The notes under the pieces were generated by a model. That model made no database searches and was not told where the DNA came from. It was given only the letters and a program-made list of their open reading frames with translations. From positions 1,426,001 to 1,490,000 of the forward strand of contig MQVO02000002.1 in NCBI GenBank assembly GCA_001986395.2: DNA of 64,000 nt, written 5' to 3'. How positions within the stretch are numbered: position 1 is the stretch's first letter; each line of letters starts with the position of its first letter. The DNA comes from Irpex lacteus (Eukaryota > Basidiomycota > Agaricomycetes > Polyporales > Irpicaceae). Shown piece after piece: positions 37,658-49,550 of the stretch. The position numbers were made by a program, and so were the translations under genes.

Positions 37658-38854
37658 TGTCTATCGGATACGGCCCAAGTATCCACTCCGGGCCTCTCTC
37701 CGCTAGCTATGCATAAACAACGCTTTTAGATTCTTCTGTATCAGTTGACTAGGTCGGTGCTGCAGTATCGCCGTCGTCGCAAACCATAACGTATTAGTAG
37801 AGTCAAATATTGTATCTGTCAGTTCGCCATCCGCTGCCGTGTATTCCGTGTTATCAACTGTGCCGTTGTCATCCCTGTCTATACACCTAATCATCTAAAT
37901 TAAAGCTACACTGAGTTGCGTATCGATAGTCGAGTAGTAATTCTTCGTATACTCTCTTCAGGCTTCTTATCACACACGAAGTCAATTGACAAGCAATTAA
38001 TGCCATCAAATACGACCCGAGTATTGTATCACAATTGGTCAAGCATGGAGCAACACGAAGCAAGCTAATCATCACGATACTGGTACGCCATCGTATCATG
38101 GATGTTAGCATCTCATTTGCCAGACTGAACAATGTCAAAGCTTGAATCGTTCAATACATTCAAACTACCCTAGAGACCCTCCCCATATCAACTCCGGTGA
38201 TCTTCTCTCACATTCGCGGTGTGGCTATCTCTGAACGACTCGCATCTTGAGCCAATTGATATCCAACTGACATCCCCGCCGGCCGCGGTTAGGCATTGAT
38301 TGCGCGGCAGTAGCCGTTTAATTATAGTGATCGCTAGTACAAATGCCATTCAGGCCGTGGCCAGTCAAGATCCAGTATGACTTTGTATGACAGCTGAGAT
38401 CTCTTGTCATTTCTACATCGAAGTTTAAATGTTCATTGCTGCCATGTTCACGCACCCGGTGCCGCAAACCAAGGGAACGAGGGTCGCACGACTGCTGCGG
38501 ACGCAGGGTAGGAAATCCGGGATCGGTGAGCTGATCGTTGTCAGGAACGCCGAAGTTACATGGAAGCGTGCGGGGTAAGTACATTCTCAACAGTGGGACA
38601 CGTAAAATCACAAGCGAGGCAAGCTAATCTGTACACACGGCCATGAAGTGTGCGAAGTGGGTCGGAAGAAAGAATCAGAGATCTACGTAAGAATGAGTGG
38701 GAGAATAGCTTGCGTGTTATTGCGATCTGCGGCGAAGGCCACACGGGCGGGATACAGAACAACAAATTGCACAGAAAACACATAGTTCAGATGTTATGCA
38801 AGCCTAGGAGAAATTGTCAAATATGTAGAGAGGCGAAACAGCCCATTGGAGGTA
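37658..38854. other. Intergenic between convergent regulator and transporter genes
   Basis: About 1.2 kb, AT-rich with a short GC-rich patch near 38275-38295. No gene or repeat recognised; short frames on both strands lack family features. Confidence 0.5.
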
Positions 38855-40641
38855 TCATCTGGTAGTCAGGTTCTGGTGTTCCTTCTTGCGCAGACGAGTC
38901 TTTGTCGTATATTCGATCCACCCGTACCAAGCTCCGCCGACGATAGTAACAGAGATGCCAAGAGCGTTCGTTGGCGTGATCGTCAGGTTGAACATTGATA
39001 CAGCGAAAAGAATCGTCAGGACTTGCTTCACATTCGCTGGGTAACTATAAGCATGACGCACAGGAAGGTGAGCATCATGAACTCACCTGCTACGGTCATG
39101 CTCAAAGGTCCGACCTTGCCGTTTGCAGAGAGGCTGACTACGTTCAATCCAAATGCGATACCCCCATTAAGCAGTAGAACCAGCAAGCAAGGAACAGTAA
39201 TTCCTCCGACAAGCTCTGTATCAACTGCGCGAAGACACCCGTATGGCGATGCATCCCTAGTATTCGGTGAATGAACACCAGAGGTCCGTAATTGGTCCAG
39301 TTCGCCAGAAAGATACGAATATATCATGCACTGTACGAAAGCCAAAGGGGACATTCTTGTCAGAAGGTCAAGGGGATGTATTTCGAGACGAGGTGGAACC
39401 AGTCGTCGGAGTATGCGGAGAATGACCGAGGCACGGGAGGACGCTCTACTTGCAATCGGCGAGACCTTGCGCGTCCAGCTTGCGGGGGTAGACATCGGGG
39501 GTGTACGGCACTTTTCCTGAGGAGAAGACTGTAGGACGCTAGTAAAGATCGTTTTCATGGCAGCCAGCAAGGTTCCGAACAGTGTCAAAACCAAACCCCA
39601 GAGAGTGAAATAGTAGTCCCCGTAGGTCCTACATGCATGTAATGATGAGTATTATGAGGTTGTATTTGAATTGATTTGTAGACCTACGCAAAGATGACAC
39701 CGAGGATGACTGGTGCCAAGGAAACAAGTTTGGCACTTGTAAATTGGGTATTGAGTAGCAGGGCAGATAGAAACAACGTAAAGATTGGTGTAACAGCACG
39801 GACAACCTGATGAAACTATCACCTGTGTCAGTGTAATCCACAGACTACGATGGTCGGAACAACGTACCGGAACAGTGACCATATTCAAGGACACATTGCT
39901 CACTGCAATGTTGAGGCTGTAGAGAAAGCTGAATGCTGCCAATGCTGCTTCTTCATGTCCGCTCAGACGTTTCGGTTCGTAGAACCCGTGCCAACGCAGG
40001 ATTAAACCGCCCAGAGAGGAGCACAGAGCATGCAGAGCCGAGAGAGTATAGGGAAACGAAAAGCTAGTAAGGACAGATTTGTTCGAGAGAGTGAGGAGTA
40101 GGTTGAACGAGAAATAGAGTGCCAGCCAAGTCGATTTAGACTTCCAGATCCTCGCTTGGAAAGTTCCGAACACACGCATCGAGTTAGTCGTTCGATGAGC
40201 ATGACCAAGGTGCATAGGTTTCCCAGAGTCGCCAAACGTTCTGAAAGAGTCTTTGTTGGCAGCTGCTGAGAATAACGGTAGCGTAGGGGAAGCCAGTGCA
40301 CTTGTTTGCTTGGCACCTATACACGGCGAATCCGCATGGTCCAGGAAAGCCGAATGACGGAGACGAGGCGAGATCTTGTATGCGCCAGTGCATTGAATCT
40401 CTTCCAAATTCAGATCCCAATCTTGAGACACCGAACTTTCTGAGTCTAAAGCAGTTGGGTATCCCATGGGCGTAGTCGTCAAGGATGTCTGAATAAGCGT
40501 GTTAAAGTTGGACAAGTATACTGAAAACCCTGGGGTAGGAGCAGCGCACCGTCGTCGAGAACCGAGAGAAAAACGAGCGTGATAGTGCCGACAGCGAGTG
40601 GTAGACGTCGTCGAGGTTGTCTGAGTCACCGTCACCGACAT
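38855..40641 (-). CDS. TPT/SLY41-type transporter (drug/metabolite transporter superfamily)
   Basis: A multi-pass membrane carrier of the triose-phosphate-translocator family; fungal members sit in ER or Golgi membranes and carry phosphorylated metabolites or nucleotide sugars. The first exon encodes a cytosolic N-terminal region of about 155 residues, then WLALYFSFNLLLTLSNKSVL (the TPT signature start), FPYTLSALHALCSSLGG and LYSLNIAVSNVSLNMVTVP. It continues through splices to VVRAVTPIFTLFLSALLL, GDYYFTLWGLVLTLFGTLLA, GPLSMTVA and ANVKQVLTILFAVSMFNL. It ends with a basic tail (RLRKKEHQNLTTR), stop at 38855. About 8-10 hydrophobic segments. An extra loop rich in Ser, Arg and Pro lies in the middle. 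Substrate not determinable. Confidence 0.85.
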
Positions 40642-41577
40642 TCAAAGCCATCTTGGACGCCCACGTGAATGTTGGCGCCCAACAGATAGGTTCAAGTTGA
40701 AGTAGCCTCTCAACGTTCTCTCAACGCTGCTTTCGCCATGTCGTTCAACCCGAAGACAATCCGAACCTCCAAATTGCAGGCAATTCAACGCCCAGAGTCC
40801 ACAGTCACTCTACATCGTCAACAGTCATGACGACTTATGTGAGATCCAGGTCACCAGCTACGCACATGTAATACCTCCGAGCCGAGGGTTATCGACTTTT
40901 TGAGCCAAAGGACGGTGGATCTACTCGGCGGCGTAGTAAGTCCGAAACTTTGCTCCTCTACATATAGGTTCTCACATTGATACATTCCAATGCAGTACTG
41001 GCCACGAGCCCATGGAATGTCTTAGATGGACGAGTGGCCCAGAGAGACACGCCTACAGGTCCATACGAAACATAGTACACAGTATGACTCTGGTCAGCAG
41101 AATTCGAGACCCGGACACTGTAGTCTGTGAATTCTGAACAATCGCCTATTACTCATCCCTCGAACACTTTCAATGCACGAGCCCCCGAAGATCACGCACA
41201 CACCACACCTGGACATGTCAGACAATACTCGACACAAACGTCCCGCCCGAGTTGAATCGACCGTGTCGTCCCAAAATCTAGCTCCTAGGTGCAAAAGCGA
41301 GGTTATGGAAATATAGTAACGCTGTGCTAGCTACTCGACCGAAATGCATAGCACTGATGGACGTCGACGCTCGACAGTGAAACAGGCCTGTAGCATATTG
41401 GGAGCACTTGTGGCCAATCAAGCTGAGCTGCTGAAGGTAATCAACGATGACATTCTATCCAGTAACTCGCGCCGATCTTTTCCTCGCTCATCGGTATCTC
41501 CACGAAATATATAAGTCGAGCTTGTTCAAGATGCGCTCTACTCCCCACTCCTCGACTCAGCAAACACGACATAGAAC
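40642..41577. other. Divergent intergenic, transporter to P450
   Basis: About 935 bases. A plus-strand ATG at 40738 opens a short frame (MSFNPKTIRTSKLQAIQRPE), and a splice-flanked segment near 40995-41056 could be coding, but no coherent protein could be assembled. No repeat seen. Confidence 0.4.
41507..41515 (+). promoter_or_regulatory. TATA box of the P450 gene
   Basis: ATATATAAG lies about 65 bases upstream of the P450 ATG at 41578, the expected spacing. Confidence 0.5.
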
Positions 41578-43589
41578 ATGTTACAGGAGCTCGCCCCATA
41601 TATTTTATCACTCTTAGGACTCGGCTTACTGATATACGGTTCGGTGCCCGGTGTTCGGGCGGTACCACTGCCACCAGGACCTACACCGAGGTTCCTTAGT
41701 GGTAATGCTCATCAACTACCACATAAACACAACTGGCGGCAGTTCGCCAGATGGGCAGAATACTTTGGTGAGTATCTTTACTCATAATCTTGCCTAATAC
41801 TTACTATATCGTGACCACAGATTCCCCGGTCATTTCATTTAGGGTGTTCAAGAGAACATACATTGTTCTCAACGACCTCAAGTCCGTCAACGATCTTCTG
41901 GAGGCAAAGGCAAAGATTTATTCGAGTCGACCCTGGGCAGAATTTTATCATGGCCTTATGAAACGCGGACTGTCTGTCTTCAACATATCTTCACAGCATC
42001 CATGGTTCAAGGCTGAGCGACGCCTTCTGCAAGGGAGTTTAAATCCTCGGGCAACAAGAGAATATCGGCAAGTACAAGAAGATGCTATGCGAGTTCTTAT
42101 TCACAGGGTGTACGAAACACCAAATGACTTCATTGCACACTTTCGCCAGTAAGTCGTGCTCTCATTGGCAGGCGAGTATGCCCTTGACTAATTGTCTATG
42201 AAGCAATGCAGCGGCCATCATTCTCAAGATTGCTTATGGCTGGACTGTCGCACCCAATAATGACCATTTTGTGGCCGGCATCGAAGAGGGCTTCAAGATT
42301 GGTAGCCAAGCCAGCAGGCCAGGCATACCGGTTGATGTAATACCTATGTGTAAGTGCTTCTCTGCGAGATGCAAAATATTGGATTCATCAGCCATGCAAA
42401 ACAGTGAAATACATTCCGTCATGGTTTCCCGGCGCAGGATTCAAACGGCAGGCCCGTGCTTGGGCAGTCAAGATGGCAAAGCTTGACACGCTCCCTCACG
42501 ACTGGGCGAAGGAACAAATCGTAAGCATATACTTTTCGATGCCAGAAACAGTTCATAGTATACAAACATCGTATTTGAAAGGCCTCGGGTGATTTTGTCC
42601 GTCGTTCACTTCGAGATATCTCTTACCTGAGGATGGTCACGCAATCAACACGGAGGAAGAGCAGATCATCAAGTGGTGTAGCCTTGCGCTTTACGCTGGA
42701 GGCGCTGATACGGTACGAACTACTCCTGGTCCCAGCAAACTCCACGCCTGAAAGGTTTTCTTAGACAGTCTCTACTATCTCGTCATTCGTTCTTCACATG
42801 GCTCTTAATCCAGACATTCAACGAAAATCACAGCAAGAGGTCGATCACATCCTCGACAAAACTCGATTGCCGACAGTCGAAGATATCCCCTCTCTGACAT
42901 ATGTGTCCGCTGTTTTCAAGGAAGTCCTACGAAATACCCCAGTTGCTCCCATAGGTGAGGACTGCTACCATATCCGTATGTTGTATCCCTCATGATATTG
43001 GGCTCTTAGGACTTCCACATAGCGTTACTGAAGACGATGAATATCTTGGATACCGCATTCCTGCTGGTTCCACGGTTATAGCGAATATCTGGTTCGGTGA
43101 CTCGTTGATTGTTTAAGAACATGATGTACTCACGCATTCATAGGGCAATAACGCGCGACATGAAGGTGTATCCAGACGCGTCTTCCTTCGACCCTGAGAG
43201 ATTTCTGGGTGACAATGCTCAACTAGATCCTCGAAAGATTGTATTTGGCTTTGGTAGACGAGTGTGCCCAGGTAAGGGCACCCAATCATGCTTTCCCCTG
43301 CTGCGTAGGCTCAAGTGCGGTTCTGTAGGGGCACATTTCGCTGAGATATCGTTGTTGTTGAACATAGCCGCGCTACTCGCTTGCTTCGATATCAGGAAGC
43401 CCTTGGACAAGCTTGGTAAAGAGTACACGCCTGAAGTAGAGTATACGAGCGGGATCACCAGGTTAGCCTCAGTCCTCTAATTTTTGGCGTCAACTAATTC
43501 ATGCAAACATCCCCGGCAGTCATCCTGAACCTTTCCAGTGTCGGATTTCCCCGCGCGCTCACGCTACCTCCTTGATAGCCCGTCCCTGA
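41578..43589 (+). CDS. Cytochrome P450 with an apparent frameshift
   Basis: A membrane-anchored haem monooxygenase. The N-terminal anchor is YILSLLGLGLLIYGSV, then the proline hinge LPPGPTPRFLSGN, then the CYP core. I-helix: AGGADTTVSTISS. K-helix: FKEVLRNTPVAPIGLP (ExxR). PERF-like DPERFL. Haem loop FGFGRRVCPGAHFAE with the axial Cys. The last exon gives TSHPEPFQCRISPR and stops at 43587-43589. The style resembles the large clan of Agaricomycete P450s labelled O-methylsterigmatocystin oxidoreductase-like. In the exon starting at 42582, the frame entering by splicing (ASGDF) and the frame of the conserved PSFTSRYLLPEDGHAIN do not match; one base seems missing near 42597. Otherwise all core motifs are intact. 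It may be a recent pseudogene, an assembly error, or spliced to skip the segment. Confidence 0.85.
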
Positions 43590-44158
43590 GAAGGCCAGTG
43601 ATCAGCCCAACGCAGGGGTACATATTGAAGGGGTTCAGGCAAGCCAAGCTCACTCCTTGAGCAATGGGCTTGTATGCTGATACGTGCAGTTGCACGATTA
43701 GATGTCTCAATACGACACTGCGCTCGATGCTTATTTCAGGAAGGCCAATTCTATCAAATGTGAATGTATGAATCCTTCATCCCTGAGATTATCGGGAACA
43801 ATATATCGGGTCCTTCGTATTCAAACACGCATTATTTGCATCGCTACTGCCTTGTGGAGTCATCGTAGCCATGGCCACGTACACAGCAGTTAAAGCATAC
43901 TGATGGTATGGCCTAAGGCCTTTCGATTTCTGATAGGGAGCGGACGGCCCTCGTAAAGGCCATGGGCATTATGGGCGCTCATATCATTGGCCAAACATGC
44001 GATGGCCAAAGGTGCTATGTACCACGCGCGCAGGCATGCCAGTATGGAATCATATATAAAGGTATAGTCCCGTAGCACCTGGTATTATTGACCTCTCTGT
44101 GATTCACGACACCTGCATAGTGACTGACCTACGCACTAATTATTCAGGGTCTCTTACA
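43590..44158. other. Intergenic, P450 to MYND gene A
   Basis: About 570 bases without a recognised gene; contains the TATA box of the next gene. Confidence 0.5.
44053..44060 (+). promoter_or_regulatory. TATA box of MYND gene A
   Basis: TATATAAA about 100 bases upstream of the ATG at 44159. Confidence 0.4.
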
Positions 44159-46284
44159 ATGACTACTTCTACACACCACTGCTCGTCATGCCCTGCGGAG
44201 AATCTCGCTGCTGGAACTCATCCGAAGGCTTACGGAACTTATACATACCTCCCCTCGAACGCTTCCCATCCTATCAGATGTGTGGTTGACAGGACCAACG
44301 CCTCAAAGCTTGTACGGGCGCTTCATACCAGTAGGGACCCACAAAGATTCGGCTTACTTCAAGATACACTTCTGCTTATTCATGATTGTCTTATTGATGT
44401 CATGGAGCGCGACCACTGGCTTTTAGCAGACGCGGATTTCTGCGCGGATATGGCGGCCGTTTTCTTTGGGATAGCTCTCGATTCATCAAGTTATGTCTTC
44501 GAAGGCGATGAGCGTGAGGTTCGCCACACTATCACTGTCATGTACGGCAAAAACTGATTCAGCTCTTCACTTTTTAGGTCTATCTATATAATGTCTTCGC
44601 CGGTCTATGCGCGTGCACATCGGGCTTTACTTTCATGAAACATACAACACAACTGCCTCATCTCGGTATCGACACTATATTGCAGAAGGCCGACCAGCTA
44701 TTCAAGTTTCTTTGGTCTCACAAGCAATGGTTTTCCCAGTCTAAAGCGACCCGACCCTTGAGGAGAGTGTGTTCACACCCAGTTGAGGAATGGTCATTCA
44801 TGGACCACGTCTTGAAGTTCGCGATCGGATTACGACACATGATAGTCTTTCGCGAGTATGTACGGTCTCGTTGTTGTAGTAAAGTCGGAACTGATCTGAA
44901 GCATGACGACAGGGACTTGGAGTTGAACTCGCTAATCACCGACGGCCGCTATCTGCATGTCGCTCTGTACTGCTGGCTGGATAATCACGACAGCACACTC
45001 GACACCCATGTCATAGACATACTTTCCCAGTTGAACCTACACATAACACCCCTTGACCGAGGGGAGCAGGAGAAAATAGCGCGTTCCTTCATACCTTCTG
45101 TGATCACACCGGACCTGGCGGACACACTCACCAAGAAGGTCTCCTCAATGTTTACTGACCCAAATTTAGGTAGCGAAGCGCTCGACAACTTACTCGAAGT
45201 CTGCGCTACCTGGTTCATGTGCTGTCCACAATTTCTCAATCCTTCCACCGATGAGGTCTTGTGCAAACTGATGTATGACTGGAGTGCTGTCTTCGAACGC
45301 CAAATATGCTCCCAGGGTCTATTGGCCGAGGACCGAGCTCCGTCGCATGGCGTTACGGCCACTGGCCAAAATATTCGAGACTTAGAGGCACGGATGCTGC
45401 TATTTGGGTGGGGAATGATGGAGTGAGTACCCTTCAACTATTTTCCACCGTTTGCTCGCTCAATAAGATTCTGTTCGCCGTACAGTGCAATCATCGAGCA
45501 AAGGCGGCAACGAGGTTCTCTTGTGTTTGTTTCCGGTATGACATATCGGAGGATCTGGCTGGCTACGGTGACTACAATTGGCAGTAAGATTATGCCTCTC
45601 ATGGCATACACCCTCACACACCACTTGGTCACGTTGCCCCACAAGCGCGCTATGTTGCTCTGTGGTATGTCTCCACTTGCATTAGAACCACCACTATAGT
45701 AACTGAATCTTTCTCTGCCAATGCTCCAGACATTTTGGCTGGCCCGTTACAAAACATTGCGACGTTCTTGACGCGTAAACCCCAAGGCATCCCTACCACG
45801 GCCCTTGAACAGGTTGAAGTTTTGAAGAACTCTATCCGTCCTGTCTGGTTCCCGATAATGGCACTGCTTATGCAGTACTGCGCCTCACTGTCAGATACTA
45901 CCAACGATCCCAAAGCTCATCGTCTACTTTCCTCGTGGGCAAGTCTTTGCGGCCTCTGTGATATAGATGTGTGAGATCCAGAGATCAGAAACGCGATACA
46001 ACCTCCCAGGGATCCGGTCGACTACAGGAAGCCAAAGTGGTGGAAGGGGCTAGGGTGTGGCTGGAATATGTGCTTATGTCGACAGAATCCGCACCATAGA
46101 ATGAAGCTATGCAAGGGGTGCTTGCAGGTGGTCTACTGTGGGGCTCGATGCCAAGCATTGTGAGTGATGTTCTAGTCATTCTCACTTTGGGCCTGACTTA
46201 ATCTGCGGTAGGGATTGGAAAGAAGGCGGTCATAGAAAGACGTGTCCCGGTAGGCGAGGTTCTACATGCACCAACCTGGATTGA
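44159..46284 (+). CDS. MYND zinc-finger protein A (basidiomycete type)
   Basis: A large uncharacterised protein with a C-terminal MYND finger, a protein-interaction module. The start at 44159 (MTTSTHHCSSCPAENLAAGT) opens a long helical region with no known domain. Exons join at 44520/44580, about 45423/45486 and about 45661/45730, all in frame. The finger reads MCLCRQNPHHRMKLCKGC, then YCGARCQALDWKEGGH with RKTC. The stop is at 46282-46284. At 45972 a TGA stands in the exon frame; a 39-nt intron with a GTGAG donor and an acceptor at about 46011 removes it and keeps frame, so I treat it as spliced. Genes of this layout are numerous in mushroom genomes and mostly without known function. The next gene also ends in a MYND finger but is otherwise unrelated. 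Confidence 0.8.
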
Positions 46285-46645
46285 TCGGCGTGTTTGTGGG
46301 GTAAGTAGTGAAACCTGACAGAGCTTCCCTTAGTCCCCGTGATGACAATGCCGTATGAACAGAGATACTTAGTATATGTATGAAAATTAATACGGCTCTG
46401 ACGTTGTACTTATATCATATCATGACTCGGATTACTTACCACTTGAGAAGACTTGAGAGTCGTTGGGCACTGATCATCACGATTGTACTTGTCTCGCGAT
46501 AACGAGCGTTCCGGCCCGCGACATCGTAGTCGCGTGCATTACACGTAAAAAGAACTGCCTTTCTGGGGCAAACTTGGAGTCGTACGCCTTTTCTATCGAC
46601 GGCGACGACGAATTGTCTTTTGTTTCAGCTCGGCAGCACCATAAC
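46285..46645. other. Intergenic between the two MYND genes
   Basis: About 360 bases. An in-frame upstream extension of gene B (from 46463) exists but looks untranslated. No other feature noticed. Confidence 0.5.
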
Positions 46646-49088
46646 ATGCCTGGCCCTGGAAAGCGCAAGACCAAGTCGAAAAAGTCGGCGGGCACTGGTG
46701 GGCGCGACCTCTCGAATGTCGACATCCCAACTGTCCTCGACGCGTTCATCGACGAGATCAATGACACCCGAGATTGGGTCGCTGTGGTCGATTTGCTCTG
46801 TCGTATGTTTGATTTCCCAGGTTAGTGCCATCTCTTTTGTGTTCGTGTATGCAGCCTTGAGTCATTGACACAAACTCAACAAAATGTACTTAGATCTGAA
46901 CAAGCGCAGTGGTCTCAAGAAGATCCATGCGAACTTCGAGGGAATTCAGAAAAGCTTGGAAGCCGCCTACACCAAGTACAACGACAATGACAAGGTCACT
47001 GGTGGTATAATCGGCATATGGGCCGCCATGTGTGCCGACTCTATCTTGCGAAACAGGCTCTTTCATGCAGGTAGACGCTGTTTGGCAGCTACAACCGAGC
47101 CGAGACACAGCTAATCTCAACTCTTTTAGGCTTTTTGGACAAGTTGATGCCACTCTTTGACAAGCGGGCGACGCGTTATGTAGGATTACAAGCTTTATCT
47201 GCAGTCACTCATCATGGTGGTGCGGATGTGCGTCGACAAATTGCACGGCACACACCGACGCTCGTTCGCTTGATGGAAGAGCTTCCAGATGACGCAGAGG
47301 TAAACGAGATGGTGATCGTTACGCTCGCGCACACTATCCCCTCTGTTGTCAACGACGATGAGTCCCCTCCCTCAGTTCAAAGACACAATATGAGCTATCT
47401 CGACATACCCGCAATTCTACGGCTCTTGCTGAAGAATTTGCGCAAACCCGAACCATCTCCATACCTTCTATCACATGCTCTACAGCTCCTCTCCTCTGTC
47501 TGCATGTCATGCCACAAGGAGGTTAAGGCGCTTCCACCTCTCGTATCGCTCTTGACCGCTTGTCTCAGGAGCAAAGATGTCGGTCTTCGATGCACTAGTC
47601 TCGAGGGTATCTTCGGTATCTTCAACAAGGATTCTGTCCTAGACAAAGGAGGCCTCGATCCCAATGTTTTCATGGACGCCATCCGGCGCGGTTTCCCTCC
47701 CGAACTCAACGACGTCCTCATGGCATATGGCCCCGCCCGATGCGATACCTACCTCATCCTGCAGGCGTCTTCGGAATTCCAAAAAGCCATGATTGCCTGT
47801 GTACAAGATCGGAACCATGATCTTTACAAACTCGGTCTGAAGCTCTCGGAACTCATTTTGCGCACCGAATATTCAATTACGGACGGGGTGTACCAAGCGC
47901 AGAACGAGCGCACGGGTGCTATGGAGGTCGTAGACGTTGGCCTGCCTTTCCAGATGTGGGGGGATTCTCTGCCGCATTGTGCAAGATTATTCCGTGAGAG
48001 AGGTGCCCCCGCCGACCTGGATAAGGCAGACATAATGGAATGCAAGTTCCTCATACGCAAGCAGCGACTCCCAGAGGCACTTGAACTCGCGAAGAGAGCC
48101 ATCGCTCGTAGTCCGCAAGTCGCGTACTATCATTACGTTATTGCCTTGTCCACCAAAGACACTGCTGAAGGTCTTCGAGCATCGAAGAAGGGGTTGAAGT
48201 GTTCCCAGACGACACCATTTGTGCGAAATTTCCTCCTGTGGCGAGCGACAGAGCACGCAGCGATGCTGGGATTGGCTAAGCTACAGACCTGTCGAGCTGG
48301 CGATGCAGAATATTCGGAGGGTGTTGCATTCCTGACTTCTGCGCTCGAAGATGCTAAGGCCTTCGTGGACGAGGCTCCACCAGACACGAGACACATGAGC
48401 AGCATGATAAGCTGGTATATCGTATTAACGATTGCTATGCGAGGGCCTGAGCTCAGCTTAGACCTGAAAGAGCTGAACGTAAGTTTCTAAAAAAAAGTAC
48501 CCAGCACTATAGCTGATTTACCCCGCCACACTGGCACTCTCGCCAGATTCCATTCAAGCGACTGGAGCTTACACGCAAATTCGCCGAGTTCTTTCGTACC
48601 CCTCAACTCCGCACCCAACTTCGTCTCACGCGCGAACAGATCGTGAAGCAATACCAGCCAAGTTACAACGAGTGGAAGCCGATCGTCGATCGGCTTGACG
48701 ACGTGTGGTCTACTGGCGAGGACCAACAGCGATCGGTCCACCGAGCGGGGGACAATTTGGCTGCATGGCTCGAGGGACTGAGCGTCGACGATGGCGAGCA
48801 TAATCACGCTTCAAAAGCGCATAGCCATCCAGCACTCGGACTTCCCAGCGTAGATTTGTATAGGTGTTCCCATTGTGGGAATCCTAGTGCAATGCTGCGC
48901 AAGTGTAGTGGGTGCGGGAAGACGAGGTGGGAAGCTGTGCATCTCAAGGTTCAGCATCATGATGTGTGTGCTCATAAAATTCGTTCCTTTATACCAGATA
49001 TTGCGACGCAGGGTGTCAGAAACAACACTGGGCGGACCATAAGATTGCCTGCAAGAAATACCAGGAAGAGGCCAAGACCTCGGCTTGA
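46646..49088 (+). CDS. Helical-repeat (ARM/TPR-like) protein with C-terminal MYND finger (B)
   Basis: The start at 46646 gives the basic N-terminus MPGPGKRKTKSKKSAGTGG. Helical repeats follow: LNKRSGLKKIHANFEGIQKS, RATRYVGLQALSAVTHHGG, LPPLVSLLTACLRSKDVG and LRCTSLEGIFGIFNKD (armadillo-like). Then a TPR-like part: ECKFLIRKQRLPEALELAKR, AYYHYVIALSTKDTAEG. One long exon runs from about 47131 to 48478. The C-terminal finger is canonical MYND: C-S-H-C, KCSGCGKTRYCDAGCQ, HWADHKIAC. It ends KKYQEEAKTSA. This looks like a scaffold or adaptor; partners unknown. The upstream in-frame codons from 46463 lack similarity and are probably 5' UTR. Confidence 0.85.
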
Positions 49089-49550
49089 TTCGTCGAGAAG
49101 TTTGAACCACGTAGCGTAAGAATATCTGATCCACATGTATAGTATTGCTCCATCTCGTTGCCTCCGTAGAGGCATATACCCGTAGAATCGTTTTTTCTAT
49201 CACGCTGACTCAATGATTCTACACGATGCCACGATAGGGCTTGGGAGATGGACAAGAGTACAGCTATCGTTGGGTCAGGTTGTGACCTCACGACAGTCCG
49301 GCGAGTCACTCACACAAAGATGCAACCTTTCGCGGTCAGATAAGGGTCGCGCTTGTCACTACTGGTCAATGTGCCAAAGCCTAAGGCCCAACCGCAATTC
49401 CACCGCCGCCCGGGCCCACGGTTCATGTGCATGTTGCTCAACACAATCTGAAGTGACATAGGAGTTAAGTGGAATATTGCAGATATGACCGTGAGTTTGA
49501 TCGTGCCCGGCCATACTTGGACATAATGCTATCTAGTACGTGACTGTCAG
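49089..49550. other. Intergenic between convergent MYND B and GST; holds repeat copy A
   Basis: About 460 bases. The only recognisable content is repeat copy A at 49211-49318. Confidence 0.5.
49211..49318. repeat. Copy A of a 108-bp dispersed direct repeat
   Basis: Starts CAATGATTCTACACGATGCC and ends near GCGAGTCACTCACACAAA. It matches 52585-52692 in the same orientation with about 13 differences counted by eye, mostly transitions. The partner copy lies inside the membrane-protein gene, so this one looks like a misplaced gene fragment or a small mobile repeat. Confidence 0.85.

Noticed and set aside
45960..46015. In-frame TGA before the MYND finger of gene A, looking like a nonsense mutation
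   Set aside because: A 39-nt intron with a GTGAG donor and CAG acceptor removes it and keeps frame, so a stop is not required, although the intron is short.
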